Below are positions 34,168 through 46,133 of a stretch of DNA of 64,000 bases, one piece after another; position 1 is the stretch's first letter; the number at the start of each line of letters is the position of its first letter. The notes under the pieces are model-generated. The model ran no database searches. It worked only from the letters and a program-made list of their open reading frames with translations, and had not been told where the DNA came from. Origin of the DNA: Triatoma infestans (taxonomy: Eukaryota > Arthropoda > Insecta > Hemiptera > Reduviidae); assembly GCA_011037195.1 (NCBI GenBank), contig JAAEAF010001062.1:1-64000 (forward strand), given 5' to 3'. The translations under genes were made by a program, and so were the position numbers.

Positions 34168-35283
34168 ACCTAGTAGACAAGTCTCTCCCACACTTTGAGG
34201 ACAGACACGGACTGAAATGGCTCATCGACACCGGATCAGCGGAAAACTACATAAATCCCAACGTTGTCCCGACTGATATAACACTATCCAACGACCCATT
34301 CATAATAACTACACCCGCTGGAAAGATGAATGGAGAACAATCTTGCACCCTCAACATACAAGACACATTTCACGTAAACTTAGAAACTAAATTCCATGTA
34401 TTCCCCTTTTCGGACAAATACGACATACTCTTAGGACACAAAACTATGCAGGCACTAGGAATGAGCATAGACTTAAATAAGAACATTCTTTCTTACCCTC
34501 AGGGTATAATCCCCTTAAAATTTACACTTGATATTCCTGAAAATAACTTAAAAGTAATAAAATTAGAACAGGGAGTTAATTTTATAGAAATTCCGGTAAA
34601 AAATAAAGAATTAAAAAACGGATTAATTAATGAGAATATAGAAATAAACGATAAGGCCACAATAAAAGAAGGCCTTTATAGCATTAGGAATAATAAAATC
34701 TTGTGCGAAGTTGAATCCAAGGAAGTCATGGCCATTTGCCACGAACCTATGGATATCGACGAACCGCAGGAAATTAGCATAAATATACCAGACGTAGTAG
34801 TGACCAATTGTCCCGAAATGTCTGACGATACTAGATTAAGGGAAATAAAAAAAGAAATCCCTAGGTTAATTAGAACTGAGCACATGAACTCAGACGAGAA
34901 AAATAAAATAATAGAATTAGTAAGAAACTACCCCCAAATAATTAAAAGAGAGCACGACAGACTAAGCTGTACCGATTTACTGAAACACAAAATTCAAACC
35001 ACTGACGAAAACCCAGTTTACACTCGAAACTATAGATATCCGGAAATCTATCGAAAAGACGTACAAACGGAAATTGACAAACTACTGGAAAACAAAGTAA
35101 TACAACATTCTAACTCCCCCTATAACAGCCCAATTTGGGTAGTACCAAAAAAACCAGACGCCTCAGGTAAAAAGAAAACACGAATGGTTATAGACTACCG
35201 CAAACTTAATAACAAGACAGTCGAAGACAAATTCCCCCTTCCTAACATTGAAGACTTATTCGGTAAAATAGGACGCGCGACTC
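34167..35283 (+). pseudogene. pol: pol part 1: protease and start of reverse transcriptase
   Basis: The frame is open from about 34167. It has the aspartic protease motif LIDTGS (34221-34238) and ILLGH further on, then a linker and the RT fingers (NSPYNSPIWVVPKK, RMVIDYRKLNN, FPLPNIEDLFGKIG). It ends abruptly at 35283, where a 130-bp Penelope-like fragment interrupts it. Confidence 0.85.
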
Positions 35284-35413
35284 CGTATGTAGGTTTTTAT
35301 TTTATTTGTAGTACGGTAAGCTAGGCTTATCTCCATGAGATTATGTTTTTTGAAAATATTTCTAATTTTGTTTGTTATGTGTTCTAAGTATGTTATTGAG
35401 AAATAATTTTTTT
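35284..35413 (-). mobile_element. 130-bp internal Penelope-like fragment inside gypsy RT
   Basis: Matches 37039-37166 almost exactly (same orientation as the inverted Penelope arm), that is, the 3' RT/start of GIY-YIG region. It sits about 300 bp before the main Penelope insertion and interrupts the RT palm. It is truncated at both ends. No clear target duplication was seen. Confidence 0.85.
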
Positions 35414-35715
35414 ACTTCTCCGCGATCGACTTAGCGTCAGGGTTCCATCAAATCGAGATGGACCCCGAATCAGTCCCCAAGACAGCATTCTCCACTGAAA
35501 ACGGACACTACGAATTCCTACGCATGCCCTTCGGTCTTAAGAACGCCTCCCCCCCCCACTTTCCAAAGGGCGATGAATTCCATCTTTTCTAGGATCCCTA
35601 ACGTACTAGTATACATGGACGACATTATCATTTTTTTCGGACAGCTTGGAAGAGCACATAAAACACCTCAAGACGGTCTTTGACAAACTTAGGCAGCATT
35701 ATCTAAAAATTCAGC
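35414..35715 (+). pseudogene. pol: pol part 2: reverse transcriptase palm
   Basis: Resumes with [19 protein letters not shown] and [12 protein letters not shown], then an expanded C run near 35551 shifts the frame. The catalytic block YMDDIIIF follows at about 35614-35637 in another frame, then another shift in a T run near 35633-35640. The Penelope-like element interrupts it after 35715. Confidence 0.85.
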
Positions 35716-37635
35716 GTTTTTTCCAATAAAAAACTACTGAACCAATTGACAGCCTTTTTATTCTTTATTATTCAAATGTTAATATTTAACATTATTGTCA
35801 TTAACTTGACGTACGTTTCGGCTTTTCTTTAATAGCCATTATCAAAAGTTATAATATATAATGAATGAATAATACATCATCTGTAAAAGAAGTTAATATA
35901 GAAATTAAGATTAAATATATCTGATTATAATGATACAAAATATTTTTTGATACATTTGTCCACAAACTTGTTAGAAACTCACCTTGTTTAACGTTACTGT
36001 GTTATTTAACAAATATGCAATTTCTTAAATTTTGGAAAAAAAATTTAAGTTGTGAAAAAATTGTGAAAATATAGACTGCTTTTAACTATTATTATTACGT
36101 ATGCTCCAGTAAAATAAATGCTATAGTTTTTATTATGTGCTATTTTATTTTTTAAAAATTATATATGGTATGCCATGTGGTTTTTATTGGTTAAGACTTA
36201 AAAGGGCAGTATATGCTTCATTTTTTTAAATATATATTAAACGTGATAGGCCTGTAAGTGGAGAAATAGAAAAATATTAATTAGTAAGTATTTATTTAAT
36301 GATGTGAGAGATATTTATGTATTTAATTTTTTTATATAGTATAATTTACTTACTGTATTTTGAGTACCCTGGCTACTCGCTTTTTACTGGGCGACTGAAG
36401 AAATTTGCTGTGTTTGGAGGGGGGCGTAGTATGTTTTCTAAATATATTATATGTTTTGATTTTATATAATTTCTTCGTGAAATACTTTTTATTATTTATA
36501 TTATGTTTATTTTAATTATAAGTAGTTTGATTTTTATTATTCTAATTTTATTATACTAGTTTTGAAATTTAAAGATATAGTGGGTGTTGCTTTTTATTGT
36601 GGAGGTTTGCTTGTTATAGGTTATATGAGCAAGTGATTGAAATAGATGGAGGTTATTTTATTTTTGTATATAAATTTTTAATTTGTTTAATAAATCTGTA
36701 TAGTTTTTTATTTGTGCGTATTCATTTCTATCATTCACCAAGTTGTTTATGTTCAGGAAAATATAGATTGATTCTAAAATTTTACGTATGCTTGTATTTT
36801 TTTCTCTATCCATTATTATTGCTTCATTAAAATTGAAATTGTGTTTAGTAATTTTATTATGTTTTATTAACGCAGTCTCCGAAATGTTTTTATATTTTAA
36901 AGATTTCCTGTGTTTTTCAATCCTGGTACCCAGTTTGTTTTTGGTGTGCCCTATCTATTGAAGATCGCATTCTCCACAAAAAATGGAGTATACTACTCCT
37001 ATATTATTTTCTAATGTTTCCTTGTCTTTATGACTAGGTATGTAGGTTTTTATTTTATTTGTAGTACGGTAAGCTAGGCTTATCTCAGTGAGATTATGTT
37101 TTTTGAAAATATTTCTAATTTTGTTTGTTATGTGTTCTAAGTATGTTATTGAGAAATAATTTTTTTGTATAGTGATTGTTAGTTTCGATATTATGTACGT
37201 TGGTGTTTCTTTTTTCTTTGATTTGTATGTCTTTCCAAATTCTATTTATGGTTTTTTTTTGGGTATGCGTTTTCTAATAAAATGTTGTTAATTTGTTTTT
37301 TGGTATCTAGTAAGTACTCTGGGCTTGTAAGTCTGATGGCTCGAAGTATGAGGTTTTTGGATGAATTTATTAATATATGTTTTGGATGACCTGAAAGATA
37401 ATTCAAAAAGAGGTTAGATGTAATGTTTTTTTTATAAAATTTGGTATATATACATTTACTGTTATGTTTTATAGTTATATCTAAGTAATTTATGGTATTG
37501 TTTTTTTCAGTTTCTTGCGTGAATTTGATTTTGGGATGATAGCTGTTTAGTATGTTAAAAAATTTTTTGTTATTTTCTGTATCTATTATTATCAGTAAAT
37601 CATCTATGTATTTGACTAGTAATATTGGTCTATTT
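35716..37635 (-). repeat. Inverted, 5'-truncated Penelope arm
   Basis: Reverse complement of about 38875-40017 plus 45280-46122. It begins inside the RT region near the YIDD motif and runs out to the 3' end. It lacks LINE-B and so preserves the pre-insertion sequence. The open frame at 36597-36830 is antisense to the GIY-YIG end and is not a gene. Confidence 0.92.
35804..35849 (-). ncRNA. Degenerate hammerhead-ribozyme motif, inverted arm
   Basis: Same sequence as 45934-45979 on the opposite strand: stem I ACTT/AAGT, stem II GGC/GCC, GAAAC and a GTC cleavage triplet, but the CUGANGA core reads TTGATAA. Confidence 0.5.
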
Positions 37636-39850
37636 AAATATTATAACAATTTGAATCAATATAATAGAGTTATAAACAAAACCAGCACATACATACCCAA
37701 CAATATAAAAAATTTTCTTAGCCTTGGAGATAATTTCAATATAAAACCTAACAACAAAAAAACTATAAGCAAACAAATAATAAAATTAATATCAGACACA
37801 GAAAATATTTTACTCAACACACATACTTCAGAAGGACATAAAAATGCTATCAGAAGTTCAACAAAAAACACATTACTTAACTTTATGAATAAACACATAA
37901 TGAATGACAAAAAACAAGCGTATCTGGGAAATAAAAAAACACTAATACAAATAAATCTTACCAAATTACATGAACAAATTAATAAAGATGTAAACAGAAT
38001 AAAGAAATTTCTTAAATACAACAAACACCTCACCATAATAAAAACAGATAAAACAAAAAAATATGCATTCATTAATAAAACAGAATTAGAGAGCAAAATG
38101 GATAATATTCTAAACGATAAACAGACATACAGAAAGATCAGAGCAAATCCAAATAAGGATTTGGAAAAAACCTAAATCATTACATTAACAAACTCGTAAA
38201 ATACAAATATATAGAAAAAACATTATTATGTGATAGTGAATTTGGTGAAGTGGTAAAGATGAAAATCTGGTACACTTAACATTGTAAATATGTAAATATC
38301 TGACAATAAAATTATTATTTTATTTATTATTATTATAGAAAAAACAGAATCCAAAACACTAATAGAAACCAATAATCTAATACCTAAAATGTATCCTTTA
38401 CTCAAAGTACATAAGGAAAACCATCCCATCAGACCCATAGTGGATAACACCAAATCTATATTCAATAAATTAGCAATAAAATTATTTAAAGCACCATTAA
38501 AAAATTTTAACAATCAAAATACATTTGACATTGCAAATTCTTATCAATTAAAAAACAGATTAGATACAATAAAAATTAACGAAGAACACATAATAACCAG
38601 CTACGATGTGATATCATTATTTCCCAGCGTACCACTTGATCTTTTCTATAACATAATAAATTCAAACTGGGAAACAATAAAAGAAACAACACCAATAAAA
38701 AGCAAAACAATCTTTGTAGAAGGTTTAAAATTAATGCTCAATAACGCGTTTTTCACATACGGAAAGCAGTATTACAGACAGATATCCGGATTACCAATGG
38801 GTAATATATTATCCACATACGTGGCAGGAATCACCATGAATCACATTATTAACAACAGTCTAACTGAAATAGAAAATAGACCAATATTACTAGTCAAATA
38901 CATAGATGATTTACTGATAATAATAGATACAGAAAATAACAAAAAATTTTTTAACATACTAAACAGCTATCATCCCAAAATCAAATTCACGCAAGAAACT
39001 GAAAAAAACAATACCATAAATTACTTAGATATAACTATAAAACATAATAGTAAATGTATATATACCAAATTTTATAAAAAAAACATTACATCTAACCTCT
39101 TTTTGAATTATCTTTCAGGTCATCCAAAACATATATTAATAAATTCAGCCAAAAACCTCATACTTCGAGCCATCAGACTTACAAGCCCAGAGTATTTACT
39201 AGATACCAAAAAACAAATTAACAACATTTTATTAGAAAACGCATACCCAAAAAAAACCATAAATAGAATTTGGAAAGACATACAAATCAAAGAAAAAAGA
39301 AACACCAACGTACATAATATCGAAACTAACAATCACTATACAAAAAAATTATTTCTCAATAACATACTTAGAACACATAACAAACAAAATTAGAAATATT
39401 TTCAAAAAACATAATCTCACTGAGATAAGCCTAGCTTACCGTACTACAAATAAAATAAAAACCTACATACCTAGTCATAAAGACAAGGAAACATTAGAAA
39501 ATAATATAGGAGTAGTATACTCCATTTTTTGTGGAGAATGCGATCTTCAATAGATAGGGCACACCAAAAACAAACTGGGTACCAGGATTGAAAAACACAG
39601 GAAATCTTTAAAATATAAAAACATTTCGGAGACTGCGTTAATAAAACATAATAAAATTACTAAACACAATTTCAATTTTAATGAAGCAATAATAATGGAT
39701 AGAGAAAAAAATACAAGCAAACGTAAAATTTTAGAATCAATCTATATTTTCCTGAACATAAACAACTTGGTGAATGATAGAAATGAATACGCACAAATAA
39801 AAAACTATACAGATTTATTAAACAAATTAAAAATTTATATACAAAAATAA
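37636..39850 (+). pseudogene. Penelope-like reverse transcriptase with GIY-YIG endonuclease, broken
   Basis: The N-terminal region (from 37636; no native ATG, the upstream codons are antisense arm) reads to 38170, where an A-run shift occurs. After a 112-bp insertion, the RT continues (38347-39393) with PLLKVHKENHPIRPIVDN, ITSYDVISLFPSVP, GLPMGNILST, KYIDDLLIIID and INYLDITIK. The following frame (about 39390-39850) has GVVYSIFCGECDLQ, a stop (TAG at 39552) at the Tyr position, IGHTKNKLGTRIEKH, as in the GIY-YIG domain. Broken by the truncated start, two shifts and the stop. Confidence 0.9.
38223..38334 (+). mobile_element. 112-bp retro-tail insertion in Penelope RT
   Basis: Flanked by ATAGAAAAAACA at 38211-38222 and 38335-38346 (12-bp duplication). 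It ends in ACAATAAAATTATTATTTT and a (TTA)n tail, as in 5'-truncated LINE or SINE 3' ends. Taking it out keeps the RT region collinear. Confidence 0.85.
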
Positions 39851-40011
39851 AATAACCTCCATCTATTTCAATCACTTGCTCATATAACCTATAACAAGCA
39901 AACCTCCACAATAAAAAGCAACACCCACTATATCTTTAAATTTCAAAACTAGTATAATAAAATTAGAATAATAAAAATCAAACTACTTATAATTAAAATA
40001 AACATAATATA

Positions 40012-40017
<6 letters not shown>
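39851..40017 (+). other. Penelope 3' untranslated part before LINE-B
   Basis: AT-rich sequence identical in reverse to the inverted arm around 36510-36600. The last 15 bp (40003-40017) are the left target duplication of LINE-B. Confidence 0.7.
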
Positions 40018-40042
<25 letters not shown>

Positions 40043-40440
40043 GTGTGTATTTGAAAGCAAAAATAATACAAAAAATAAAACATTCTTCTTCAACCTTTAA
40101 ACTAAAACTAAATTATTAATTTTTTTTTTTTTCAAACAATTTTAACACACATAGACAATGGAAAAGATCCGTCTGTCAAGTCTGTATTTTTATTATAACT
40201 ATAACCATTTATTCAATATTGTTCATATAGAAAGTCAAAAATAAAACTAGCTCTCATATTTTAAATAAATAACTATTAACAATCAATAGAAACAAAATAA
40301 AACAATATCTATAAATACACCTGTATATATATATATTTTCTTCAACTAACAATCAAATGGTAAACAAAAATCAACTTCTAATTCTTAATTACTGAGATAG
40401 TGACTGTAGATGATATAAATAATATTCCATATTATACCCA
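40018..40440 (-). other. LINE-B 3' UTR with (AAT)n tail
   Basis: AT-rich non-coding sequence ending in a trinucleotide microsatellite. No gene. Confidence 0.7.
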
Positions 40441-43400
40441 TTACCAGTTAAATTCCCTAATTAATTCATTTCGGTAACAAGTAGCTTGTCTCAGATACAT
40501 TACGAGATGTGACCACTCTCCTCCCCTTATCAAATTAAAAACCTCTTCTTTGGACAATTTTTTCTTTTGTAGCCATTTAACCCTCCATTCGGATAGAACA
40601 GTACATACACCAATAAAGTGATAGGTATCCTCCATTTCCCTGGCGTTACAGAGAGAACATATAGTGGAATCATCTCGTTTCCAGGGGCCCGCGTCATCGA
40701 TCACCCGCGGCTGCGCACCGCCATGTAGTTCCGCGCGTGGCCGTGGCGCCACGCCGCTTCAGTACTAGGAGGCGTGTTCTGGCCGCCAGGGCATGCCACG
40801 CCGTCGTCGTGTGGCTCGGGTGTCTAAACTTTTATAAATCCATCGCATTGTATCTAAATCAAAATCATCATTCAGATACAAGGCGCCGTCTCCGATAGAA
40901 CAAAGCCTGCCGTACAATTCGTACCTTGATCGCTTACACTTATTTAACGCTTCTTCTTTATTAGCTTTTATTATACTCAGCCACAAATTTTGCAGATTTT
41001 GTCGCAATAATGGTATCTCTGAGACAGGTAATTGAATCGCAAATTTCTCTCCTAACTCTTGCCATATTTTATACCAATAAACATTCCTGTTAATGGCCTC
41101 TTTGCAAAGTAGGTTAGGCAGACGGGAGGCGGGCATTTCTAACACTTTTAATATATATTTAAAATGGAGCATTAAGGTATAAGAGTATATAGAATCGATT
41201 CCGGTTTCAAAATCTACTATATAATTTGGGATGTACTGGGGAAGAGCCAGTAGTTTTTTTATAAAATATCTTGTAAATTTTTCCAAATTATCATACTGCT
41301 GAAATCCCTATACCTGTGCCCCATAGCTCAATACCGCACGCGAAACCGATTTATATATTTCTATTTTAGTGGAATAGGGTATATCCTTTTTCCTCATTAA
41401 ATTGTGCCAATTGGCGTTCAATCCAAATTTTGCGTGACCAACTCTTTCTAAAAAATGTTCAGTAAGGGACATTTTTGAAGTAACGGTAATACCAAGATAT
41501 TTATAAGAATTTACCACTTCAATAGGTCGCCCCTCTAAATTCCATTTTTCGAATCTCGAAAGTTTGCCACCATTTCGGAACACTAATATCTTTGATTTGG
41601 CTAAGTTGATAGTTAATCCCCACTCACGACAATATTCACTAAGGTTGTTAATCATTCTTTGTAATTTAACTGGGGTAGATGTTAACATAACGACATCGTC
41701 GGCGTACATGAGGAATCTAATATTTCCCCCAGCCACATCTAAGCCTTCTCCGAGGCTGTCGTGTAAATCATTAAGGAAAAGGGCAAAAAGTAAAGGGGAT
41801 AAAAGGCAGCCTTGTCTTACGCCGATTTTGGTGTTAAAAAACTCAGTCACCCCTTCTTTATGCCACACCGTTGCTCTCGTTTCCTCATAGCAGCCTTTTA
41901 AAACATTTATTAATTTTGAGGAGATTCCTGAATTTGTCAACTTAAAAAACAAAGCCTGCCGGTTAACACAATCAAAAGCTAACTGAAAGTCTATGAAGAA
42001 GCTGTAAATTTTACGTCGTTTTTTTGATAATACAATTTTTATTATGTTAAAAAGAGTAAAAATATTGTCGATCGTAGAATATCCCGGTCGGAATCCCGCT
42101 TGAAATTCATTTAAAATATTATGTGAGTCCACCCAGCTCCACAATCGGTTTAATAAGATTCCTGAAAATAACTTGGACACTACATTAATAAAGGAAATTC
42201 CTCTATAATTTGTTACCGAGTTTGGGTCCCCTTTTTTATATAACGGATAAACAACCGATTCATTGAAACTACGTGCTATTTTGCAGTTATCATATATATA
42301 ATTAAAAGCACTTATTAAGTATTCAAGAAAACTATCTGGACTGTTTTTGAAAAATTCATACGGTATTGTATCGATTCCTGGGGTTTTGTTATTTTTTGCT
42401 TTTCTCAGAACAACTTTTAATTCTAATAACGTAAAAGGTCTATCTAAGTCTGGGTCAATCCACAAGGGTTCGGCGTAGAGAATGACAGAATTAATTAAGA
42501 GGGGATTTAATAGTTCCTGAAAATAATCCATAAATCGTTCACCTGAAATGTTGGACTCATTAACAAAGTTTCTAATTTTAAATTGGTTTATTAATTTCCA
42601 GTAGTCCCTCGAGTCTTTCACATTTTTAAATTTCTCTTTCAAAGTTCCATTGTAATTTTTTCTTTTACTCTGACATGTTTGTTTGAATTTAGTATTCGCT
42701 TCAAGGTATAACTGTTTCACATACGCGTTATTGCGTTTTCTAAAAATTTGTAAAAATCTAAATGACCGCTCGCGATATTTTTTACATTCGTAATCAAACC
42801 ATTTTTGTTTTCCTATTTGAAGTTTATTTGGCTTTTGTTTTTGTTTACCATAATGCGAACACTCTACAATACAGTTTAACAACGTATCTATTTTTTCTTC
42901 CTCCTTAATCTGTTGTTTTGCCAATAGCGCGACTCTATTACTCATTTTTATTTTAAAATATTTTTCATCTTGGTTTGACCAATGCAATTTAGAAAGAAAG
43001 AGGGGTTTACTGATTTTATCCAAAAACTGTTTAAACTCGAGGGTAACCGCAATTGGCATGTGGTCAGACCAAATCCTTGGAATTACCTCAAAATCACAAA
43101 CCAGATTTAACAAATTGGAACTGACACAACAATAATCAATTACTGAATTACCTCTTTCGGAAGTAAAAGTAAATTCCCCCTCACTATCACCCTTAGTACG
43201 GCCGTTTAATATAATCAAGTCCGAATCTTCACAAAACTGCAAAAATAATTTACCCCTATTATTTAAACATAAATCTTTTGAATGCCTAGAATCTCCCATA
43301 ATACATCTTTCTTGCGCAGTAGAATCAGGCAGGCTCTGTCCGTCGGCAACTCTTGCATTCATATCCCCCATCACCACGCTTTTATAATTTATAATTTCCA

Positions 43401-43755
43401 TTAAATTTTGTAATCTATTAAAATCTGTATCCCAATGAGAAAAATTAAGGTAGGCCGGTATTAAATAAAATTTTTGATCATACACAGTAACTTCCATAAC
43501 ATCAGAATCAGCAATTTTAATAAATTTGCAGTTTATATTCGGTAAAATATTTGATTTATACGCCAATAGCATTCCCCCACTTGGCCTACCAAATTTACTT
43601 ACTTTCTTTGCCCCCAGCCAATTAAGATTAAAACCACAAAAATATTTATCAAATTTATGACATTCCTCAATAATTACAAAAGTTTCATACAATAATATAA
43701 TCTCATTTTGTTTTAGAAAATCAAAAAAAGAAATATCATCAAATTTATTAAACAA
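40441..43755 (-). pseudogene. LINE-B ORF2, endonuclease and reverse transcriptase
   Basis: 43755-41308 is one open frame of 815 residues. It has an apurinic-type endonuclease (VVMGDMNARV, SDHMPI), then the RT with KAKNNKTPGIDTIPYEF, FFIDFQLAFD, GVRQGCLLSPLLFALF and an intact FLMYADDVVMLTS. Two late frameshifts (about 41300 and 40758) lead to the C-terminal parts 41286-40765 and 40752-40441, the latter with the zinc-like ICSLC...HFIGVC motif. Catalytic motifs are complete, but the tail is separated. Confidence 0.9.
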
Positions 43756-43833
43756 ACCATGAACATTATATGAAAGTATTTTTAATTTGTTTACAACAGA
43801 CTTACTTATATTAACCTGACAGACGTCTTCATA

Positions 43834-44787
43834 TTATGTATTACAACCTTGTTTATCAATAACATTTATTTTGTTTATTACTGCATGTGATCTCTGATCT
43901 TCTTTCTTCTGTTTATCTTCTCTCTTCTCTTTCTCACTGAAATCTAGTTTCCCAGCTGATTCTTCGTTCAATAACTTTTGGATAACTGCAGCAAAATCAT
44001 AATTCATAATTTCATTTAATTTACTTATTCCGCTCTCTCTACCAAAAATAAGCCCAACTTCCTCTATCCAATGAAATCTAACGTTGTTAACAAATAAATT
44101 TTGATTCCATACTGACACTTGCATTTTAGGATTTATTTCTTTTATACATTTTCTCAAATATAAAAGCTTTCGTTTTACATCTCTCTGTAACACCGTGAGA
44201 TCCTTTTCCACTGCTATCCCCGTGCCCCTCAGTATTTTAGCGTTTTTTAAAATGTTTACCCTTTCCAAATCTTTTGGAAATTCCGCTAAAATAGTCTTCC
44301 CACTGGCATTCTTATTGCCTATAAGTTGCGCTCGATATATTGTGACATCTTGTGGTATGTTTAGCACATTGATGCATAAACTTTTTACTTTCTGTAAACA
44401 GTTTTCATCTGGACTCATTATAATACCTTTAAATATTAAATTTTTTCTTTTCACTTCTCTTTGAGTAAATTCCATCTGACTTCTCAATTTTTTATTTATA
44501 TCTTGTTGTTTTTTTATTTCTAATTTCAGAGTGGAATTATCTTGACGAAGTAGTTCCAATTGCGTTGAAAGGGTAAAAATATCTTGTTTTGTCGCCATAT
44601 TTTTTAATTTTAAGTCAAAAAGTTCACTTAACTGACTCACATTCATGTTTCCTACTTGTTCCGTTGTACTCATGATGTGTATTTCTCTCCTCTTAACTTC
44701 CTCTTCAGTTTCAGGGGAACTATTACTCCTCTGCCTTTTACCTTTCGATAATTTTGGAGAATAGAAAACCTCAGAATTTTTCCTCAT
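43834..44787 (-). CDS. LINE-B ORF1, RNA-binding chaperone-like protein
   Basis: 317 residues, intact. There is a basic N-terminus, a coiled-coil region (~residues 65-110: LELLRQDNSTLKLEIKKQQ), an RRM-like middle (NLIFKGI...) and a C-terminal part with ILRGTGIAVEKDLTVLQRDVKRKLL, similar in layout to L1-type ORF1 proteins. It lies 78 bp before ORF2. The family role is RNP formation. Confidence 0.8.
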   Translation of the reverse strand: MRKNSEVFYSPKLSKGKRQRSNSSPETEEEVKRREIHIMSTTEQVGNMNVSQLSELFDLKLKNMATKQDIFTLSTQLELLRQDNSTLKLEIKKQQDINKKLRSQMEFTQREVKRKNLIFKGIIMSPDENCLQKVKSLCINVLNIPQDVTIYRAQLIGNKNASGKTILAEFPKDLERVNILKNAKILRGTGIAVEKDLTVLQRDVKRKLLYLRKCIKEINPKMQVSVWNQNLFVNNVRFHWIEEVGLIFGRESGISKLNEIMNYDFAAVIQKLLNEESAGKLDFSEKEKREDKQKKEDQRSHAVINKINVIDKQGCNT

Positions 44788-45279
44788 AAATAATTTGATA
44801 TAAAAGGGCGGATTTGAATTTATTTTCTGTTTAAATTTAATGAATGACTTTACTGACAGTTATGTGTATTTTTTTGAATAGATATTCTTTACAATTATGT
44901 TCCAATTACTTATCTATATTTATTTATTATATTCTAATCGAAACCAGCAACTGCTCCACCAAAGTTCGGCACAGAAATGACAGTAGAGAGAAAGTCAAAC
45001 CTCAAAAGACCTTGAGACTCCCCCACCACAATCACTATCGCAAACTTAGAAATGTATGCTTAAAATTTCTTCAATTAACTTTTAACTAAATTTTTATTAA
45101 TTACTCACTTATTTTATAATTTCCAGAGTTAATTTTTCACTGAAACAGAGAACGTTCAATATAGAAGACTAATATCAAGAAATTTTTGCCTAAAAATCAC
45201 TTTAACCCACAGAAAAAAACACTTTTATTGAACACAGAAAACAACACGTCTGAACTCTTTCACTGCTCGATACAGACTC
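44788..45279 (-). other. LINE-B 5' UTR
   Basis: 492 bp of non-coding sequence upstream of ORF1. By analogy with other LINEs it should hold an internal promoter; no specific motif was identified. Confidence 0.6.
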
Positions 45280-45933
45280 CATAATATAAATAATAAAAAG
45301 TATTTCACGAAGAAATTATATAAAATCAAAACATATAATATATTTAGAAAACATACTACGCCCCCCTCCAAACACAGCAAATTTCTTCAGTCGCCCAGTA
45401 AAAAGCGAGTAGCCAGGGTACTCAAAATACAGTAAGTAAATTATACTATATAAAAAAATTAAATACATAAATATCTCTCACATCATTAAATAAATACTTA
45501 CTAATTAATATTTTTCTATTTCTCCACTTACAGGCCTATCACATTTAATATATATTTAAAAAATGAAGCATCTACTGCCCTTTTAAGTCTTAACCAATAA
45601 AAACCACATGGCATACCATATATAATTTTTAAAAAATAAAATAGCACATAATAAAAACTATAGCATTTATTTTATTGGAGCATATGTAATAATAATAGTT
45701 AAAAGCAGTCTATATTTTCACAATTTTTTCACAACTTAAATTTTTTTTTCCAAAATTTAAGAAATTGCATATTGGTTAAATAACACAGTAACGTTACTGT
45801 GTTATTTTCTAACAAGTTTGTGGACAAATGTATCAAAAAATATTTTGTATCATTATAATCAGATATATTTAATCTTAATTACTATATTAACTTCTTTTAC
45901 AGATGATGTATTATTCATTCATTATATATTATA

Positions 45934-45979
45934 ACTTTTGATAATGGCTATTAAAGAAAAGCCGAAACGTACGTCAAGT
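45934..45979 (+). ncRNA. Degenerate hammerhead-ribozyme motif, Penelope terminus
   Basis: Stem I ACTT (45934-45937) pairs with AAGT (45976-45979); stem II GGC/GCC; then GAAAC, GTAC and a GTC cleavage triplet giving a two-base-pair stem III. The core reads TTGATAA instead of CTGANGA, changing the first position and the catalytic G8. Hammerhead motifs are known from Penelope-like elements; this one is probably inactive. Confidence 0.55.
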
Positions 45980-46133
45980 TAATGACAATAATGTTAAATA
46001 TTAACATTTGAATAATAAAGAATAAAAAGGCTGTCAATTGGTTCAGTAGTTTTTTATTGGAAAAAACACAAAATCTGTCTTAAAGAAGATAGCACACAGC
46101 CTATAATACATATATTAATTAAAAAAATTCAGC

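Larger units (their letters stand above)
40018..45279 (-). mobile_element. LINE-B: near full-length non-LTR retrotransposon
   Basis: Minus orientation, ~5.26 kb, with the 5' end at 45279 and the 3' end marked by an (AAT)n run at 40018-40041. Target duplication CATAATATAAATAAT at 40003-40017 and 45280-45294. The unoccupied version of the site is in the inverted Penelope arm near 36495-36515. ORF1 and ORF2 are recognisable and only lightly damaged, so it is one of the youngest layers. Confidence 0.94.
35716..46122 (+). mobile_element. Penelope-like element with inverted arm, holding LINE-B
   Basis: The insertion in gypsy pol is flanked by AAAAATTCAGC at 35705-35715 and 46123-46133. It consists of a 5'-truncated inverted copy (35716-37635) joined head-to-head to a second copy (37636-46122) that encodes the RT and GIY-YIG domains. 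LINE-B occupies 40018-45279 of the second copy. Inverted arms, RT type and GIY-YIG are diagnostic of Penelope-like elements. Confidence 0.92.

Noticed and set aside
36597..36830. 77-residue open frame also seen at 39678-39911 on minus
   Set aside because: Antisense to the end of the Penelope GIY-YIG region; duplicated because of the inverted arm.
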